DNA from: Phycisphaerae bacterium
GTDB lineage: Bacteria > Planctomycetota > Phycisphaerae > UBA1845
Assembly: GCA_028289375.1 (NCBI GenBank)
Contig: JANQQK010000091.1
Location: 1 to 64,000 of the forward strand
Direction: 5' to 3'
DNA length: 64,000 nucleotides
This document shows, one piece after another, positions 1 through 9,190 of the stretch (position 1 is the first letter of the stretch; each line of letters begins with the position of its first letter). A model generated the notes under the pieces. That model searched no databases. It was not told the DNA's origin and saw only the letters and a list, made by a program, of their open reading frames with translations. Both the position numbers and the translations under genes were made by a program.

Positions 1-21
1 TACGTCAGGTTACGCGACGAA

Positions 22-3000
22 CTAGGCCGTCGTCGCGTTGCGACGGAACTTCGTGCCAAGGGCAACGACCAGCAGGATGCTCAACAGGAGCATGCCCCAC
101 TGCGACATGGCCGGAACCGGAGCAGCGCCCGGCAGCGTGCAATCGGCGTTGCACGTGTCGCCGTCGTCCGTGTTGCCATCGTCGCACTGCTCACCTGCGA
201 GCAGGTTCAGCGTGCCATCACCACAGACCGCAGCAGAGCAATCATCGTCGCACGTCGACGAGGCACCTGCGTCATCGCAGTCCTCACCAGCGGCTTCGTT
301 GGTGTTGCCATCGCCGCACTCAGGATCGGTGCAGTCGTCGTCGCAAGTCGCCGTCTCGCCACCCTCGTCACAGGCTTCACCGTTGTCGGTGATGCTGTCA
401 CCACAGGCAGGCAGGCGACAGTTCGTGCGGCAAGCGTCTGGTGCGTTGGCATTGCCGGCACCATCATCGCACTCCTCACCGCTGTCGATGATGTCGTCAC
501 CGCAAGCCGGCAACGAGCAGTCCGTGCGGCAAGCATCGGCGATGTCGGCATTGCCGGCACCGTCGTCACAAGCCTCACCGGCCGTCGCGTTCAGCGTACC
601 GTCACCGCATTCAGCCAGCGAGCAGTCGGCGTCGCACGTGGCCGACTCGCCCGAGTCGTCGCACTCTTCGCCAGCGGCCATGTTGGTGTTGCCATCGCCA
701 CACTCAACAGCCGTGCAGTCGTCGTCACACGTGGCCGACTCACCAGCGTCGTCACAGGTCTCGCCTGCAGTCTCGTTGGTGTTGCCATCGCCGCACTCGA
801 CCGCCGTGCAATCATCATCGCAACTGACCGACTCGCCAGCATCATCGCAGGTTTCGCCTGCGGTCGTGTTGGTGTTGCCGTCACCGCACACAACAGCCGT
901 GCAGTCGTCGTCGCAAGTGGCAGACTCACCGCTGTCGTCGCATTCCTCGACACCGGCTTGCGTGAAGCCGTCACCGCAGGTCGCGTTGACGCACGTATCG
1001 AGGCAGGCGTCGGTGTTGTCGGCATTGCCGTCGTCACACTCTTCGCCCATCTCGAGGATGCCGTTACCGCACTCGATGCAGAGATTCGGCTCGCCCGGAG
1101 TATCGTCTGCGTCGAGGTCGAACGTACCGATCTGGAATGGCCCAACACCCGTCTCGCAACGGAAGATCTGGGCCGGAACGAAACTGCCGTCGGGACCGAT
1201 ACCACCGGTCTGGCCGCCAGCACCGTCGAAGCCATAATCCCACTCGTTGGCATTGTCCGTTGGCGGATTCGGCGTCTCGATCACCGAGATGGCATCGAGG
1301 ATACCCGCCCAGGGCGTGACATCGAGCGTGCCGTTGCGGTCGGTGTCGAGGATGTCACCCTCGGCACCGGTGAAACCAGCCACCAGCAGGTGACTGACAT
1401 TGTCGCCGTTCTCGAAGTTCATGTCCGCAATGAGATCAGCAATGGCACCAAGGTTGACCATCGGACTGGTCTCAGCAGCGAGGAAGTGACCATCAGCCGG
1501 AATGACCGAACCGGTCAGAGGCACGACAGCCTCAACAACGCCCGAACGCTTGCCGAGGTCGCCACTGCCGTCACCACTGTCGTCACCGATCGTGATGTAC
1601 GTCAAGCCATCAAGCGAAGTGCCCGCCGGGCCGAACAGCTCGAAGAACTCATCATCATCGCCACCACCCTGGTCGGTACGGAACTCGTTGATCACAACGG
1701 CAGGACCAGCCGCGCACAACACCGTCATGCATTCCGTGTTGTCGCCATTGTACACACCACCGTCGGCTTCGCACTCAGCCTGAATCGCGTCGTCAACACA
1801 GAAACCGGCAAAGCAGCACGCACCAAGAGCGGACGGCGCACAGCTGACCGACATGCAGTCCGAACCCGAAGTGAACTCGTCGGACATCGCGGCACAGAGG
1901 TGTGCAACAACCGAGTCTTCGCACGTGAAGCTGATCGTGTCACAACAGGCTCCAAAGACGCAAGCCTGATCCGAGTAGCTACCCGGATTGCCAACGTCAC
2001 CAGCCGTCGACGTGGTCGAGCCCTGCGGATCACCAACGGCCGAACTGACCCACTGCGAGAAGTCATTCAGGCCCAACGCGCCACTGCACGGCCAAGCGCT
2101 GATCTCGTCGGCTGCGTCGGCTGGGTAAGCCAAACGATCAACGAGCGCACCCGAGTTATCGTAGAGGTTGATTTCGTCACCACCACCGCTGAGATTCGCA
2201 TCCAGCATGCCGATGACCTTCACAGTCGGAGCCAAGCCCCAAGCTGTACGAAATGCAGTCTCATCGTCTTCGGTCAGGATGACCGACTCGCCCGGTGCAA
2301 CACTGCCGTAAGCGCTCAGATCCTGAGTCGTCGGCGTGCGACTGTCATCGTCGAAGCTCCAGCCGGTCATGTCGACCGCCACAGCACCAACGTTGGTGAA
2401 CTCGATAAACTCCTCGCCGAATCCACCATGCATGAACTCGGTGATGCGGATTTCAGCATTCGTCGGCGCCGGGCAGCTACCGCAGACCGTGCCGTCACCC
2501 TGATAAACGCCGCCCTCGAACGAAACGCACTCGGACTCAAGACCCTCGGTGCACGGATCGCCACCACGGCAGCAAGCACCCGTTGCGGTCGAGCAGTCAT
2601 TCGCAGCGCCGGGCGTACCGAAGTCGCCATCACCGTACGTCGCCGTGTCGGCCTCGCACCAGTTCGCGGCATCGTTGTTGTCGAGCGCGGGGTCACGCAG
2701 TTGCATCGATGCACCACTCGGGTCGGGGAAGCCAGGGCCCCCATCGTACTCGACGCGGTCGATCTCAGTCATCGAACCGTCGAAAAGAACGATCTCGTCA
2801 GCGCTGTTGGCAAGCGAAATGTCCGAGCCGTATGCGTACGCAACGGGCGCGCCACCATTGGTCAAGGTGTCGGTGGAACGGCCCAGCACCAGAAAACCAC
2901 CAGCAGGAACGTTGAGCGGTCCACCATTTGCGATCAAGTGCGAATCGGTGTCGTTGTCTGCGATGGTCCAACCGTTGATGTCGACATCAGCCATACCAGG

Positions 3001-3768
3001 GTTGAACACCTCGAAGTACTCGCCATCACTGTCGCCGACGGCTGCCGGATTCTGCATGATCTCGTTGATCACGATGACTTCCGGACTACCGCACGTCGGT
3101 GCGTCGAACGTGTGCGTGCCGGGATCCGTGTTGGCGAGGATGTTCGCCGCTTCACAAACGTCGTCAAAACCACAAGCGGTCGGGGAGTTCTCATGCGCGT
3201 TAGCTCCGCCGAACGTCCACTCTGACTCGACGAATGTGCCAGCGTTGCCAGCAGTGACGTTGGCATTTCGGCTTGAGAATCCGTCGGTGTAGTCCCACGT
3301 TTGTCCAGAGCCGTCAACGCCGACAAAACCGTAGACATCGACGAGGGTCGCATCGCTTCCATCGCCGGTGGCGGCACCGAGGAACAGTGCGATGACATCG
3401 TCACCATTGATGAATGATCCAAGATCAAAATTGTCCGGATCAAACCCATAAAGATCAAAGAAGGCACCCACGCCAGAACTGTCGCCATTCTCATAGGAAA
3501 TGACGTACGAATCACCCGGTGCCAACATGCCGGAAAGAACGGTCGATGCGGCACCGCCCAGCGTTGGACCACCGTTGTTGTAATTGCCGATACTGTAGGC
3601 CGACAAATCGATCGGATCGCAACCCGTATTGGTCAGCTCGACGAACTTCGGCAGACCGCTTGGCAGCGTGCCGTCGCTAATCTCACTGATGATCAGCTGT
3701 GCGCTTGCCGCGTTGGCAATCGCCATGACGGCTGCCACCGCCATCATGCCTCCAAACTGTTTCCTCAT
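22..3768 (-). CDS. Secreted lamin-tail / GACC-module / disulfide-repeat protein with IPTL-type C-terminal tail
   Basis: A 1248-aa exported protein. Residues 1-24 form a signal peptide ending ANAASA. Four lamin-tail-like units follow, near residues 25, 231, 438 and 689, each with an (I/F)xE(I/F/Y)-type start and a later E(F/Y)(I/F)E(F/V) strand. GACC cysteine modules lie near 398, 604 and 651. Residues about 900-1215 are tandem CGDG...GExCDD...C repeats of the DUF4215/myxococcus disulfide-repeat type. The C-terminus has VPAMSQWG, a hydrophobic span and FRRN, like IPTL-CTERM sorting tails. An ATG with GGAGGA nine bases upstream sets the start. The role is unknown; a cell-surface or matrix structural protein is inferred from the domains. 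It stands alone, with a 430-bp non-coding stretch upstream. Confidence 0.9.
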   Translation of the reverse strand: MRKQFGGMMAVAAVMAIANAASAQLIISEISDGTLPSGLPKFVELTNTGCDPIDLSAYSIGNYNNGGPTLGGAASTVLSGMLAPGDSYVISYENGDSSGVGAFFDLYGFDPDNFDLGSFINGDDVIALFLGAATGDGSDATLVDVYGFVGVDGSGQTWDYTDGFSSRNANVTAGNAGTFVESEWTFGGANAHENSPTACGFDDVCEAANILANTDPGTHTFDAPTCGSPEVIVINEIMQNPAAVGDSDGEYFEVFNPGMADVDINGWTIADNDTDSHLIANGGPLNVPAGGFLVLGRSTDTLTNGGAPVAYAYGSDISLANSADEIVLFDGSMTEIDRVEYDGGPGFPDPSGASMQLRDPALDNNDAANWCEADTATYGDGDFGTPGAANDCSTATGACCRGGDPCTEGLESECVSFEGGVYQGDGTVCGSCPAPTNAEIRITEFMHGGFGEEFIEFTNVGAVAVDMTGWSFDDDSRTPTTQDLSAYGSVAPGESVILTEDDETAFRTAWGLAPTVKVIGMLDANLSGGGDEINLYDNSGALVDRLAYPADAADEISAWPCSGALGLNDFSQWVSSAVGDPQGSTTSTAGDVGNPGSYSDQACVFGACCDTISFTCEDSVVAHLCAAMSDEFTSGSDCMSVSCAPSALGACCFAGFCVDDAIQAECEADGGVYNGDNTECMTVLCAAGPAVVINEFRTDQGGGDDDEFFELFGPAGTSLDGLTYITIGDDSGDGSGDLGKRSGVVEAVVPLTGSVIPADGHFLAAETSPMVNLGAIADLIADMNFENGDNVSHLLVAGFTGAEGDILDTDRNGTLDVTPWAGILDAISVIETPNPPTDNANEWDYGFDGAGGQTGGIGPDGSFVPAQIFRCETGVGPFQIGTFDLDADDTPGEPNLCIECGNGILEMGEECDDGNADNTDACLDTCVNATCGDGFTQAGVEECDDSGESATCDDDCTAVVCGDGNTNTTAGETCDDAGESVSCDDDCTAVECGDGNTNETAGETCDDAGESATCDDDCTAVECGDGNTNMAAGEECDDSGESATCDADCSLAECGDGTLNATAGEACDDGAGNADIADACRTDCSLPACGDDIIDSGEECDDGAGNANAPDACRTNCRLPACGDSITDNGEACDEGGETATCDDDCTDPECGDGNTNEAAGEDCDDAGASSTCDDDCSAAVCGDGTLNLLAGEQCDDGNTDDGDTCNADCTLPGAAPVPAMSQWGMLLLSILLVVALGTKFRRNATTA
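660..960 (-). repeat. 93-bp in-frame tandem repeats (31-aa disulfide repeat)
   Basis: The element gttggtgttgcc recurs at 682, 775 and 868, an exact spacing of 93 bp. This encodes a 31-aa unit with the pattern CGDGNTN..AGE.CDD..ESxxCDDDC. More diverged units of the same family extend from about 100 to 1080 within the same gene. Confidence 0.85.
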
Positions 3769-4198
3769 ACTGTTTTTCCTCCGGTTTCTGCTTTCTGCAC
3801 CTCAACCATCGCGCGACGACAGCCGACCATGGTCAGGCTCCTCACCTACTGCCCTGTCCAATTCACCACTGACTCTACGGAAACGGAAAGCGTCACCGCC
3901 GCTCGGGAAAAAGAACGATAACGCAAGAAAACGGCGCATTGACGTACGCCGCTGAAACACTGAACACAACGAGACCTTTGGGGTTGACGTGCGATCCACA
4001 CGATTGGACTTCCACCTCCGGAACGCCTGCAAACAGCGACGCGCGAGATCAGGCTGATCCGCGAATCCGCTCCAGACAGGGCGGACACGAAATCCGCCCA
4101 GCCTCGTGTTGCGGACCATACCCGCACCGAATCAACTCAGCATGATTACGCCGTTAAGATTGCATTAATCTCGACTTGGCCGATTGAGTTTGTGTGTC
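3769..4198. other. 430-bp intergenic region
   Basis: No convincing gene. It contains the ribosome binding site of the leftward gene at its left end. A perfect 7-bp inverted repeat (GGGCGGA at 4079-4085, TCCGCCC at 4093-4099) lies about 100 bp downstream of the DUF2252 stop. It has no T-tract, so a terminator role is only possible. I see no clear promoter. Confidence 0.5.
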
Positions 4199-5620
4199 CT
4201 AATCCGCGCGTCGGTTGATGACGGCACGCGCCGCGCGACGCACGGAATCAACTTCAGGATCATCCCGAAGCGCTTTGTACGCATGATCGAGGAATGACTT
4301 AATGTTAAGAGTGTGTTCAGGAAATTGTGGAGAGAGGACAGACAGATGCGCGCGTACAGACTGAATCGATTGTTCCGGATCGGCTGCCTGGAGAAGATGG
4401 CGCCGATGGGCGATCCCGACGAACGCACCCATGATGCGCGCCAGCGATCGAAGTTCGTCCTCGGTTCGGAAGTCGCCCTCCGTTAGCTCCTTACTCCACG
4501 CATCCTTCGGCTTCACCAGGAAAGACCTGCCACCGAACGTCGCACGTCCGACGAGCCATTGTGGCGGACTCATAAGCGTGCGTTGGGCATTGGCAACATA
4601 TGCTCCGCGGTCGGTGTTGTTGCCCCAAACGGCGTTGGCACGGATGGCCGCCGGTGTCGGTTCCTCCTTGAGTTGGAGGATGACGTAACTTTCGTGATCG
4701 CCGAAACTCACGTCGAGCAACACAAGGTATTTGGTGAGCCCCTGGCTGCCGGCGCTGCCGAGCTTTGTCCAGCGAACCACGTCACGGATCTGGCTGGCAA
4801 CGGCATCAATGTCGGCGAACCCGAACTTCCGGTCCCTGCTTTGCCGGTCGTGTTCAACGGCGTAAGCGTGGAGCGCCTCGACGATGGATCGACGTTTCGC
4901 GACTGAGACGGGTTGCGTCAGTTCGGTGACGCGACCGCGCTTCTGCCGCATCGGTCGGAATCGTAACGTCTTGAATTCGATATGCTTGCCGAGCTTCTTC
5001 TTCAGTGACTTGCCACGGGCATCCTTGATCAATCGTTGCAAAGACGCCTCGGTTCTGGCCAGCGATGTCGCAGTGATGTCACCTGAAATCGCTTCGTCGT
5101 ATGCCTCAACGAGGGCGTCGTGAACCAAGGCGATCGCCCGATTCTGTAGCCGTAATCCGTTTACCTTCGCCGTGTATCGAAGCGCAACGCCGGCGCGAAG
5201 TAGATCCAGGTAGTACGGGCCATCGACCGTCTCGTCCCAATCGACCAAGCCAACACCGATGTCGCTTCCGAGCGGTCCGTTCGACTGGTACGTCCCGATA
5301 TTGCCGACGTGGACATCGCCATGAAGGCGGACAGTCGGTGCGCCGGAGTGCGAGAGTGTTGCAAGTCTTTGGTGACACACGAGGTAGAAAAGATCGGCGG
5401 TGCCGCGAAAAAACGCGTACGGATCACGTGAGATGACCTCGAGTTTCAAAGGCCAAGCCAACGGATCCTGCCGGTCAATATGGTGGTTCAGAGACACAAG
5501 CGCCGCATACGTGTCATCAATCGGGATTCCAGTCTCATCGGCCTGAGTGGTCGCTCGCCCTGTGAAGTTGGAGAGTGTCGCCAATGCGGCCAATGTAGCC
5601 AAAGCAGGGGTTCTACGCAT
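4199..5620 (-). CDS. DUF2252 family protein with a possible signal peptide
   Basis: 473 aa. The family signature is visible: DPYAFFRGTADLF near residue 67, then RLHGDVHVGNIGTY and GLVDWDETVDGPYYLDLLR around 95-135, matching the FxRG, GDxHxxNFG and DFDE-type motifs of DUF2252, a group with a kinase-like (APH/HipA-like) fold and mostly unknown substrates. The N-terminus (MRRTPALATLAALATLS...) looks weakly like an export signal, which would be unusual for a predicted nucleotide-binding fold. A GAGAGG lies 13 bases before the ATG, farther than ideal. It stands alone, divergent from the pseudopilin-like gene. Family assignment is firm; biochemical role is unknown. Confidence 0.85.
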   Translation of the reverse strand: MRRTPALATLAALATLSNFTGRATTQADETGIPIDDTYAALVSLNHHIDRQDPLAWPLKLEVISRDPYAFFRGTADLFYLVCHQRLATLSHSGAPTVRLHGDVHVGNIGTYQSNGPLGSDIGVGLVDWDETVDGPYYLDLLRAGVALRYTAKVNGLRLQNRAIALVHDALVEAYDEAISGDITATSLARTEASLQRLIKDARGKSLKKKLGKHIEFKTLRFRPMRQKRGRVTELTQPVSVAKRRSIVEALHAYAVEHDRQSRDRKFGFADIDAVASQIRDVVRWTKLGSAGSQGLTKYLVLLDVSFGDHESYVILQLKEEPTPAAIRANAVWGNNTDRGAYVANAQRTLMSPPQWLVGRATFGGRSFLVKPKDAWSKELTEGDFRTEDELRSLARIMGAFVGIAHRRHLLQAADPEQSIQSVRAHLSVLSPQFPEHTLNIKSFLDHAYKALRDDPEVDSVRRAARAVINRRAD

Positions 5621-5918
5621 TCTTGAGTCTCAGCCTCTCGTCATCGTTCCGCTTTGATTCGTGCGTGGCCGACAGTATGGCGAAAGAATGTTCAGATTTC
5701 ACTAAGCTCACGCCCTTTGCTTCAACAAATCACCTCACGAGAACTCAGTGACTTAGAGATGAGTCTTAATCACGTCTTAGCATTTGCATCATACTAACAA
5801 CACGTCTGAACGTTACAGTTCGCCCGCAAGCTCGATGTGACAGCGCGGATCACATCGAGTCGCATGCCGAATGGCAGTCTGCATTCAGCACGGAGTCCTA
5901 CGGCTGGGAGATGGCGTG

Positions 5919-6902
5919 ATGGGATGGATGCCAACCAATGTCCCGGGGCGGGAATCAAATGCGCCAAGGCGCAGCGGATTCACGCTGATCGAGTTGCTCG
6001 TCGTGGTGTCGATCATTGCGATCCTCATTTCCGTGCTGCTGCCATCGCTGAAGAGCGCCCGCGAACAGGCGAAGGAAGTCGTGTGCAAAGCCGAGGTCGC
6101 CGGCATCGGGCGCGGACTGATGACGTACGCTTCCGGGCATCGGGACTACTACTCAAGCGGCTCATTTGATCCGGAGACCTCCAACGGACGTGACGGTCCC
6201 GTGGACCAGGTTGGCTGGGTCGCAGACCTGGTCAACGCCGAGTTGGCCTTCCCCAACGAGATGCTCTGCCCATCCAATCCTGCCAAATACAACCAGAAAC
6301 TCGGCCTCGACGAAGACGGCGTCTATTCTGAGGAACGCGCCCGCGACCTTCTCGCACGAGGATACAACTCGAATTACACGCAGTCGTGGTTCATGGCCCG
6401 AACGGAGTGGGATCCGAACAAGGCGGTTCACAGCTCCAGCCCCTTCAACATCAAGCGCGTCGACACCACCAAAGGCCCACTCCGCATCGACAGCATGCTC
6501 AAGGTATCACCCTCAAGGGTGCCGCTTCTCAGTGATGGCCGAACAGACACCGACGATACCGTCCTCGGCGAACGCGCCGTGAAGTCGATGTCCGATGGCC
6601 CGTTCGCGTTGCCATACGACGTGCAGAATTACGCCGACTTCGGCCCGGCTCACGGATTCAGTTCGCGCATCTTCTCCAAGGCGCACAATCGCTTTCGATG
6701 CAGTGTTCTGTTTGCAGACGGCCATGTTGGCACGCTGCTCGACACCAATCGAGACGGCGAGTTCTCGATCGACAACGCCATGCCGCCGCCGAAGCAGACC
6801 GATCTCAAGCCGGACGTCGTCTTCGATGGCGTATTGAGCGTCGGACGGCGTCTCGAGGATCCAACGGCTTTCACGGCGCAGCGTTGGAGTGAAGTGCAGT
6901 AG
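5919..6902 (+). CDS. Pseudopilin-like protein with prepilin N-terminal cleavage/methylation domain
   Basis: 327 aa from the chosen start. Near the N-terminus it has RRSG|FTLIELLVVVSIIAIL, the class III prepilin signal with Glu at +5, followed by an amphipathic helix ending SLKSAREQAK. Near the C-terminus, CSVLFADGHVGTLLDTNRDG matches the H-X9-DG-like (F)ADGHV signature of planctomycete pseudopilin-like proteins. ATG 5919 is preceded by GGGAG eight bases upstream; an in-frame ATG at 5871 adds 16 residues but lacks this site. Cleavage would need a PilD-type peptidase, not present here. It is the first of three same-strand genes with short gaps (43 and 76 nt), so probably co-transcribed with two secreted lamin-tail proteins. 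Confidence 0.88.
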   Translation: MGWMPTNVPGRESNAPRRSGFTLIELLVVVSIIAILISVLLPSLKSAREQAKEVVCKAEVAGIGRGLMTYASGHRDYYSSGSFDPETSNGRDGPVDQVGWVADLVNAELAFPNEMLCPSNPAKYNQKLGLDEDGVYSEERARDLLARGYNSNYTQSWFMARTEWDPNKAVHSSSPFNIKRVDTTKGPLRIDSMLKVSPSRVPLLSDGRTDTDDTVLGERAVKSMSDGPFALPYDVQNYADFGPAHGFSSRIFSKAHNRFRCSVLFADGHVGTLLDTNRDGEFSIDNAMPPPKQTDLKPDVVFDGVLSVGRRLEDPTAFTAQRWSEVQ

Positions 6903-6945
6903 GAAGCACACAGCTGTATTGGAGAGGAATGAAAGGAGCAAGTTC

Positions 6946-9114
6946 GTGAGGGGATTTTGCCTTCTGGTTGCGTGGTGCGTCTGCACTTTGTTTGCGTCGC
7001 CAACTTCCGCCGTCGTCTTTATCAACGAAATCTTCATCAACCCATCGGGCACAACCGATGAGACGGCGGAATACATCGAACTGCTCGGCACGCCCGGCAA
7101 GAAGCTCGATGGCTACGCCGTCGCACAAGCCAACGGATGCCAAGGTCGATTCTACCCGGCCAACACGCTCCCGCCGCCAGACTGCTTCCACGAGATCGAC
7201 GAGTTCTTCAGCCTCGACGGCTTGTCACTCGGCGCGAACGGCATGCTCGTGATCGCAATCGGCAACATCGGCGACTACGCCGAAGTCCTCGACGATGCCA
7301 ACTTCTTCGGGCCATGGGTCGACATCTGGAACGGCTCGGCCGAAGACCCGGGGCGCCTCCAGAACGACGGTTCCAACACCATCTTTCTCATTCGCAACCG
7401 ACCCGGACAGACCGAAGCCAACCCCGTCGGACCAATCCGCTGGGGCAAGGACGTCTTTCACGATGCACAACTGATTCGCCCGGCGATGGACAATCAGTCC
7501 GGCGAAATCGTCGACCAATGGGGCGACGGAAATCTGGACATGGGCGAAGACAACGGGCTTGGCGGCATCACGCGTGACCTGCTCGGTGCGACAACGCGCG
7601 ACATGATCGATGACGATCTCGAAATCGTCGATGAAATCAGCTACGAGCAGGATCGCGGATTCGAATATGACGTCGACAGCCGCGATGTTGACAGCGGCAG
7701 CACCGTGCCGGGATTGCCCGAGCGCAGGGTGCACGCTCTCGATGATCCTCAGGGGTTCAATCCCGATTGCCTGACGCGCGTCGACTATCGAACGAAAGGC
7801 GAGGGCTGGCCACCCGCAGACGGTGGCGTCGGCGAGCTGCCAAACGGCAACAATTGGCAGGACACCGCCACCGAACAGTGGATTCGCGGGGAGAGCCTGC
7901 TCGACTTCGGTCCGCTTGGATTCGCCTACTTCTACAGCAACGCCCCCAACGAAAACGAAGACTCCATTCAGCCATTTGAAACGAATGTCCCGCTATGGCT
8001 GGCCGACGGCGAAGGCGATGACTTCGATTTCGCGTCAGCCGGTTCCTACCCGATCGAAGCGGGTCGACTGAATCTGCTCGCGATTCCCTTCATTCCCGGC
8101 GACACCGATCGTGACGGCGACTGCGATGAAGAAGACATCGCAAAGGTACTGAGCGTCTTCGGCGACGCGGACTGGGTCTTCAGCAACGCGTTTGACGAGG
8201 CAGACAACGACAAGGACGGAGACCCGGCTGAGCAGATCCGCCCGTGGGACGTCGACGGTTCGGGTGACAACGGCATCGATCCCACGGACCTGCAGTGGGC
8301 GCTCAACTTCCAGGGCGATACCACCGGCCAAATCGTCGGCGTGCAATACGAGAACACGACACCGACTTCGCGTGGTGTCGTGTTGAATGACAACGTCGGT
8401 GTCACGTGCGTCGTCGACGTCCTCGCCACCGTGCAGAGCGGTCGACCGCTGACAGGACTGCGTGAAGGTGATCTCGTCGACTTGAATGTCACCGTTGCGG
8501 TCGAGAGTGGCGCGAACGTGAACGCCGGCGAGGAAAACGGCGTCATGCAGGTGATGCATGATCTGCTTGTCAACGCATCCGATGTCCTGACGATCGAAGA
8601 GATCGAGTTCGAAGCGCCATTTGTCGTCGCCCGCGACGAGCTTGTTGAGCTGACCAACGAGGACGAATCTCGTTCCGCCAATCGCATCAACGCATACACC
8701 ACCGCCTTCGACAGCGGCTTGGCCGGTCCGGCATCGGTGTACCGCGTCACACTCCGAGCCAACGCGATCGGAACGGCCGATCTCTTGCTGAGCGCAACGA
8801 CGGACGAACGACTCTCCCTTGCGATTCCGCATGGCGTCAAGATCGGTCACACCGCCACATTCGGCGACGCCTTCTCGCTTGGCGATCCGGAGACAACGAA
8901 CTATCCGGATGCGATCGCCGTGAGCGTGACCGAAGCGCTCGGCAACTGCACCGGTACGCCGGCCATCGGCTTGGGCGACTTCGGCTGCTTCGCCGTTTGC
9001 ACAAGCATGCCCGAATCAGGCGACACCGACTGCACGTTGTTCGACTTCGACGGCAACGAGGAAGTGAACATTCTCGATTTTGCCGAATTCCAGAGACGAT
9101 TTACCGGCGAGTAG
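6946..9114 (+). CDS. Secreted lamin-tail protein with dockerin-like EF-hands and cohesin-like domain
   Basis: 722 aa from GTG 6946, chosen because AAGGAG lies eight bases upstream and the residues that follow (MRGFCLLVAWCVCTLFASPTSA) are a typical signal peptide. An upstream ATG at 6889 overlaps the preceding gene and adds a charged, unlikely leader. A lamin-tail domain starts near residue 23 (VFINEIFINPSG, EYIELLG). Dockerin-like calcium loops occur near 385 (DTDRDGDCDEEDI) and 436 (DVDGSGDNGIDPTDL), a cohesin-like beta region about 486-640, and a final EF-hand DFDGNEEVNILDFAEF ending RRFTGE. No membrane anchor or sorting tail is visible. It is likely an exported binding or structural protein; its partner is unknown. 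Confidence 0.88.
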   Translation: MRGFCLLVAWCVCTLFASPTSAVVFINEIFINPSGTTDETAEYIELLGTPGKKLDGYAVAQANGCQGRFYPANTLPPPDCFHEIDEFFSLDGLSLGANGMLVIAIGNIGDYAEVLDDANFFGPWVDIWNGSAEDPGRLQNDGSNTIFLIRNRPGQTEANPVGPIRWGKDVFHDAQLIRPAMDNQSGEIVDQWGDGNLDMGEDNGLGGITRDLLGATTRDMIDDDLEIVDEISYEQDRGFEYDVDSRDVDSGSTVPGLPERRVHALDDPQGFNPDCLTRVDYRTKGEGWPPADGGVGELPNGNNWQDTATEQWIRGESLLDFGPLGFAYFYSNAPNENEDSIQPFETNVPLWLADGEGDDFDFASAGSYPIEAGRLNLLAIPFIPGDTDRDGDCDEEDIAKVLSVFGDADWVFSNAFDEADNDKDGDPAEQIRPWDVDGSGDNGIDPTDLQWALNFQGDTTGQIVGVQYENTTPTSRGVVLNDNVGVTCVVDVLATVQSGRPLTGLREGDLVDLNVTVAVESGANVNAGEENGVMQVMHDLLVNASDVLTIEEIEFEAPFVVARDELVELTNEDESRSANRINAYTTAFDSGLAGPASVYRVTLRANAIGTADLLLSATTDERLSLAIPHGVKIGHTATFGDAFSLGDPETTNYPDAIAVSVTEALGNCTGTPAIGLGDFGCFAVCTSMPESGDTDCTLFDFDGNEEVNILDFAEFQRRFTGE

Positions 9115-9190
9115 CGAACCGAACGACATCGACGCGCCGCCGGAAGGAACACGACACATTCCATCACAAGCCATGACAGGAGGCGAAAGG

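Noticed and set aside
958..3225. A 755-codon open frame on the plus strand
   Set aside because: It lies antisense to the lamin-tail/disulfide protein, whose signal peptide, domains and sorting tail are clear. The plus-strand reading is Arg/Thr-rich and low in pattern, as expected from a GC-rich shadow.
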